Positions 62,238 through 64,000 of a stretch of DNA of 64,000 nucleotides are shown here, in pieces. Source of the DNA: Bryobacterales bacterium. GTDB lineage: Bacteria > Acidobacteriota > Terriglobia > Bryobacterales > Bryobacteraceae. Below the pieces are notes generated by a model. The model ran no database searches and had not been told where the DNA came from. It was given only the letters and a program-made list of their open reading frames with translations. The stretch spans positions 19,645 to 83,644 of the forward strand of contig JAOAPR010000046.1 in the NCBI GenBank assembly GCA_025463005.1. The letters run 5' to 3'. Within the stretch, counting starts at the first letter, position 1; each line of letters opens with the position of its first letter. Both the position numbers and the translations under genes were made by a program.

Positions 62238-63737
62238 ATGATCACGTCAAAACTCTCGGTATTGATTCCTCTATTCAATGAGGAGGACTATGTTGGAACG
62301 ATCCTACGACGGGTAATTGAAGCGCCGCTCCCTAGGGGCATGAAGCGTGAAGTTATTGTCGTCGATGACGGATCGAGTGACGACTCTTGCAGACTCGTTC
62401 AGCAGTTTGCGGAACTATATCCAGACACCGTGCGACTCATCAGGCATGAGCGTAATCAGGGGAAAGGAGCTGCAATTCGAACAGCAATTACGCATGCAAC
62501 CGGCGAGTTCAGTATTATTCAGGACGCCGATTTAGAGTATAATCCACGAGAGTACTCGCGGCTCCTGCGACCGCTCTTAACCGGCGAAGCGGACGCGGTC
62601 TTTGGTTCACGCTTCGCGGCAGCGGGGGAGCGACGTGTCCTGTACTTCTGGCACTCTGTAGCCAACCGAGCCTTGACCACACTGTGCAATATCTTCTCTG
62701 ATCTGAACCTTACCGATATGGAGACCTGCTATAAAGCGTTCCGCACGGAGCTGGTCAAAAGTATTCCTATTCGCAGCAATCGATTCGGCATCGAGCCTGA
62801 GCTGACCATCAAACTGGCACAGCGAAAGGCCAGGATCTTCGAAACGCCTATTACGTATCACGGACGAACCTACGACGAAGGTAAAAAGATCGGGCTGAAA
62901 GACGCTTTTGACAGCCTGTTTGTGATGGTGAAGACTGCGTGGTCGCGAGATATCTACAAAGATAACGGACCGGAAACGTTGGAAGCCCTCTCCGTTGCGC
63001 CTCGGTTTAATCGGTGGATGGCAGATACCGTAGAGCCCTATCTCGGCAAGGAGATTATGGAAATCGGGGCCGGAATCGGCAACCTTACGAAACTCTTCAT
63101 ACGCCGCCGCAAGCGCTATGTCGCAGCCGACATCGATCGTCGGCACTTGGCTCGACTCGGAACCCAATTTGGAGACCGTCCGAACTTCGAAAGTCGATAC
63201 TGTGATTTGAACTATCCGGAGCATTTTGCTGAATTCGCTGACCAACTGGATACCGTCATATGCCTTAACGTCCTGGAGCACGTCGAGGATGATACGGCCG
63301 GTTTGAAAAGTATCTATTCGGTTTTGAAACCCGGTGGTCGAGCGGTTATCCTCGTGCCCTGCGGCAAGGAACTGTTTGGAACGCTCGACACAGCCCTGGG
63401 CCACTACCGGCGGTACTCTCGGCAAGAATTGATGGAGAAAATCGCGCACGCCGGATTCGTTGTCGACCAGGCGCTTGACTTCAACAGAATCTCTCGACCC
63501 GCCTGGTATGTGAGCGGAAGGATGCTGAAACGCACCGTACTGAAGCGAGGTCAGCTAAGATTGTTTGACCAGTTCGTTTGGTTGTGGCGCGGCGTGGACC
63601 CACTGCTCCCCTGGGGACCGGTTTCGCTCATCGTGATTTGCTCAAAACCCGCTGCAGCGGAAGCGGCGAGCCGAGTGGCTCATAGCGAGCATACTACTCC
63701 TGCGATGTTACCAGCCGCCGCTTCTGCTGAGAGGTGA
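62238..63737 (+). CDS. Fused GT2 glycosyltransferase and SAM methyltransferase
   Basis: The protein has 499 residues from the ATG at 62238 with GGGGAGGGAG upstream. Residues 1-230 are a GT2 dolichyl-phosphate-mannose-synthase-like domain: LIPLFNEEDYVG, IVVDDGSSDDS, NQGKGAAIRTA, DADLEYNP and the downstream ETCYKAFR. Residues 260-460 are a class I methyltransferase: IMEIGAGIGNLTK, VAADIDRRHLARL, VICLNVLEHVEDD and YSVLKPGGRAVILVPCG. The polyprenyl-phosphate sugar made by the first half may be methylated, or the second half acts on another glycan. Such fusions are common in EPS loci of this lineage. Confidence 0.9.
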   Translation: MITSKLSVLIPLFNEEDYVGTILRRVIEAPLPRGMKREVIVVDDGSSDDSCRLVQQFAELYPDTVRLIRHERNQGKGAAIRTAITHATGEFSIIQDADLEYNPREYSRLLRPLLTGEADAVFGSRFAAAGERRVLYFWHSVANRALTTLCNIFSDLNLTDMETCYKAFRTELVKSIPIRSNRFGIEPELTIKLAQRKARIFETPITYHGRTYDEGKKIGLKDAFDSLFVMVKTAWSRDIYKDNGPETLEALSVAPRFNRWMADTVEPYLGKEIMEIGAGIGNLTKLFIRRRKRYVAADIDRRHLARLGTQFGDRPNFESRYCDLNYPEHFAEFADQLDTVICLNVLEHVEDDTAGLKSIYSVLKPGGRAVILVPCGKELFGTLDTALGHYRRYSRQELMEKIAHAGFVVDQALDFNRISRPAWYVSGRMLKRTVLKRGQLRLFDQFVWLWRGVDPLLPWGPVSLIVICSKPAAAEAASRVAHSEHTTPAMLPAAASAER

Positions 63738-63821
63738 GGCGGCGAGGCGCCAAAATCAACCCGGAATGGATGCTGATCTCATCAAAAGCGAGACGGCCTC
63801 GCATACCGTTAGAACGCAGAT

Positions 63822-64000
63822 ATGGTACGGGCAACTGTAGAGAGTCTCGGATTGCCGCGCAGCGTGCCGGAGAGTACTGCCGCTCACTTGAAAGCGCTAA
63901 TTGAACACTTCTGCGACCGGGATGACCTGTCGAGCTACGATCCGTACGATATCTGGAATACCGCGCTCGGCTTGAGCGTGAAAAAACTCTATAACCGCCG
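63822..64000 (+). CDS. Partial protein at window edge, EPS-associated
   Basis: The frame opens at the ATG at 63822 and runs off the right edge after 59 codons. It is MVRATVESLGLPRSV, then LIEHFCDRDDLSSYDPYDIW and NTALGLSVKKLYNR. The YDPYD(L/I)WN stretch near residue 40 is seen at the N-terminus of EPS-cluster alpha/alpha-barrel proteins of unknown activity, but too little is visible for a firm call. No clear ribosome-binding site is seen. Confidence 0.55.
   Translation, partial: MVRATVESLGLPRSVPESTAAHLKALIEHFCDRDDLSSYDPYDIWNTALGLSVKKLYNR

Noticed and set aside
62607..63449. 280-codon minus-strand frame
   Set aside because: Antisense to the GT2-methyltransferase fusion, whose motifs are all intact.

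Overview
The window looks like a chromosomal segment of a GC-rich, Gram-negative soil bacterium. It is most likely an Acidobacteriota of the Bryobacterales / Candidatus Solibacter type. This is inferred from the gene mix: a PEP-CTERM protein, a quinoprotein dehydrogenase with a fused cytochrome c, a multi-PAS sigma-54 activator, an ankyrin/cyclase-repeat protein with a haem motif, many small zinc-ribbon and helical orphans, and large exopolysaccharide (EPS) loci. No rRNA, tRNA, CRISPR array or insertion sequence was recognised.

Region 1 (1-11.95 kb). After a partial beta-helix polysaccharide-acting protein (minus strand), an apparently single plus-strand operon runs 858-11948, with 4-8 nt start/stop overlaps at most junctions. 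It holds an O-antigen polymerase/ligase-like membrane protein, two GT4 glycosyltransferases, and a complete lasso-peptide RiPP cluster: PqqD-like recognition protein B1, transglutaminase-like leader peptidase B2, asparagine-synthetase-like cyclase C, a 46-residue precursor, an HPr-kinase-like peptide kinase, an ABC exporter and an NTP_transf_5-type nucleotidyltransferase. A VanZ-like protein closes it. The kinase plus nucleotidyltransferase pair predicts a C-terminally phosphorylated and possibly glycosylated peptide, and translational coupling to glycosyltransferases ties it to surface glycan genes.

Region 2 (11.9-18.7 kb). An altered oxalate-decarboxylase-like bicupin and a PQQ dehydrogenase-cytochrome c lie on the minus strand. 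They are followed by small proteins, a broken AlkB homologue, a secreted protein, a response regulator and two zinc-ribbon miniproteins.

Region 3 (18.75-27.7 kb). A tight minus-strand operon encodes a GNAT/autoinducer-synthase-like acyltransferase, a vanillyl-alcohol-oxidase-type flavoprotein, a fatty acid desaturase and two tandem GT1 glycosyltransferases. This looks like an undescribed pathway for a glycosylated acyl (possibly N-acyl amino acid) product. A PEP-CTERM protein and a second copy of the acyltransferase lie just beyond.

Region 4 (27.9-43.0 kb). Mostly housekeeping or solitary genes: STAS-like protein, large sigma-54 activator, ankyrin/cyclase-repeat protein, two sigma-like factors, an amidohydrolase-VOC-DoxX-SRPBCC operon, an ABC-F ATPase, an epimerase, an outer-membrane barrel and a BON lipoprotein.

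Region 5 (43.0-64.0 kb). An EPS/acylation locus. A carrier protein-KASIII-GNAT cassette (43.4-45.9 kb) lies next to a decayed copy of the same GNAT family. After a few solo genes and an alpha/beta-hydrolase pseudogene comes the main plus-strand operon: NusG-like antiterminator, a shortened Wza-like export protein, a Wzc-type tyrosine kinase, UDP-GlcNAc 2-epimerase, a free-standing amino acid adenylation domain, a second carrier protein, two GNAT-like acyltransferases, asparagine synthetase, WecG/TagA and GT4 glycosyltransferases, a GT2-methyltransferase fusion and a partial gene at the edge. Together they suggest an EPS decorated with carrier-delivered acyl or aminoacyl groups.
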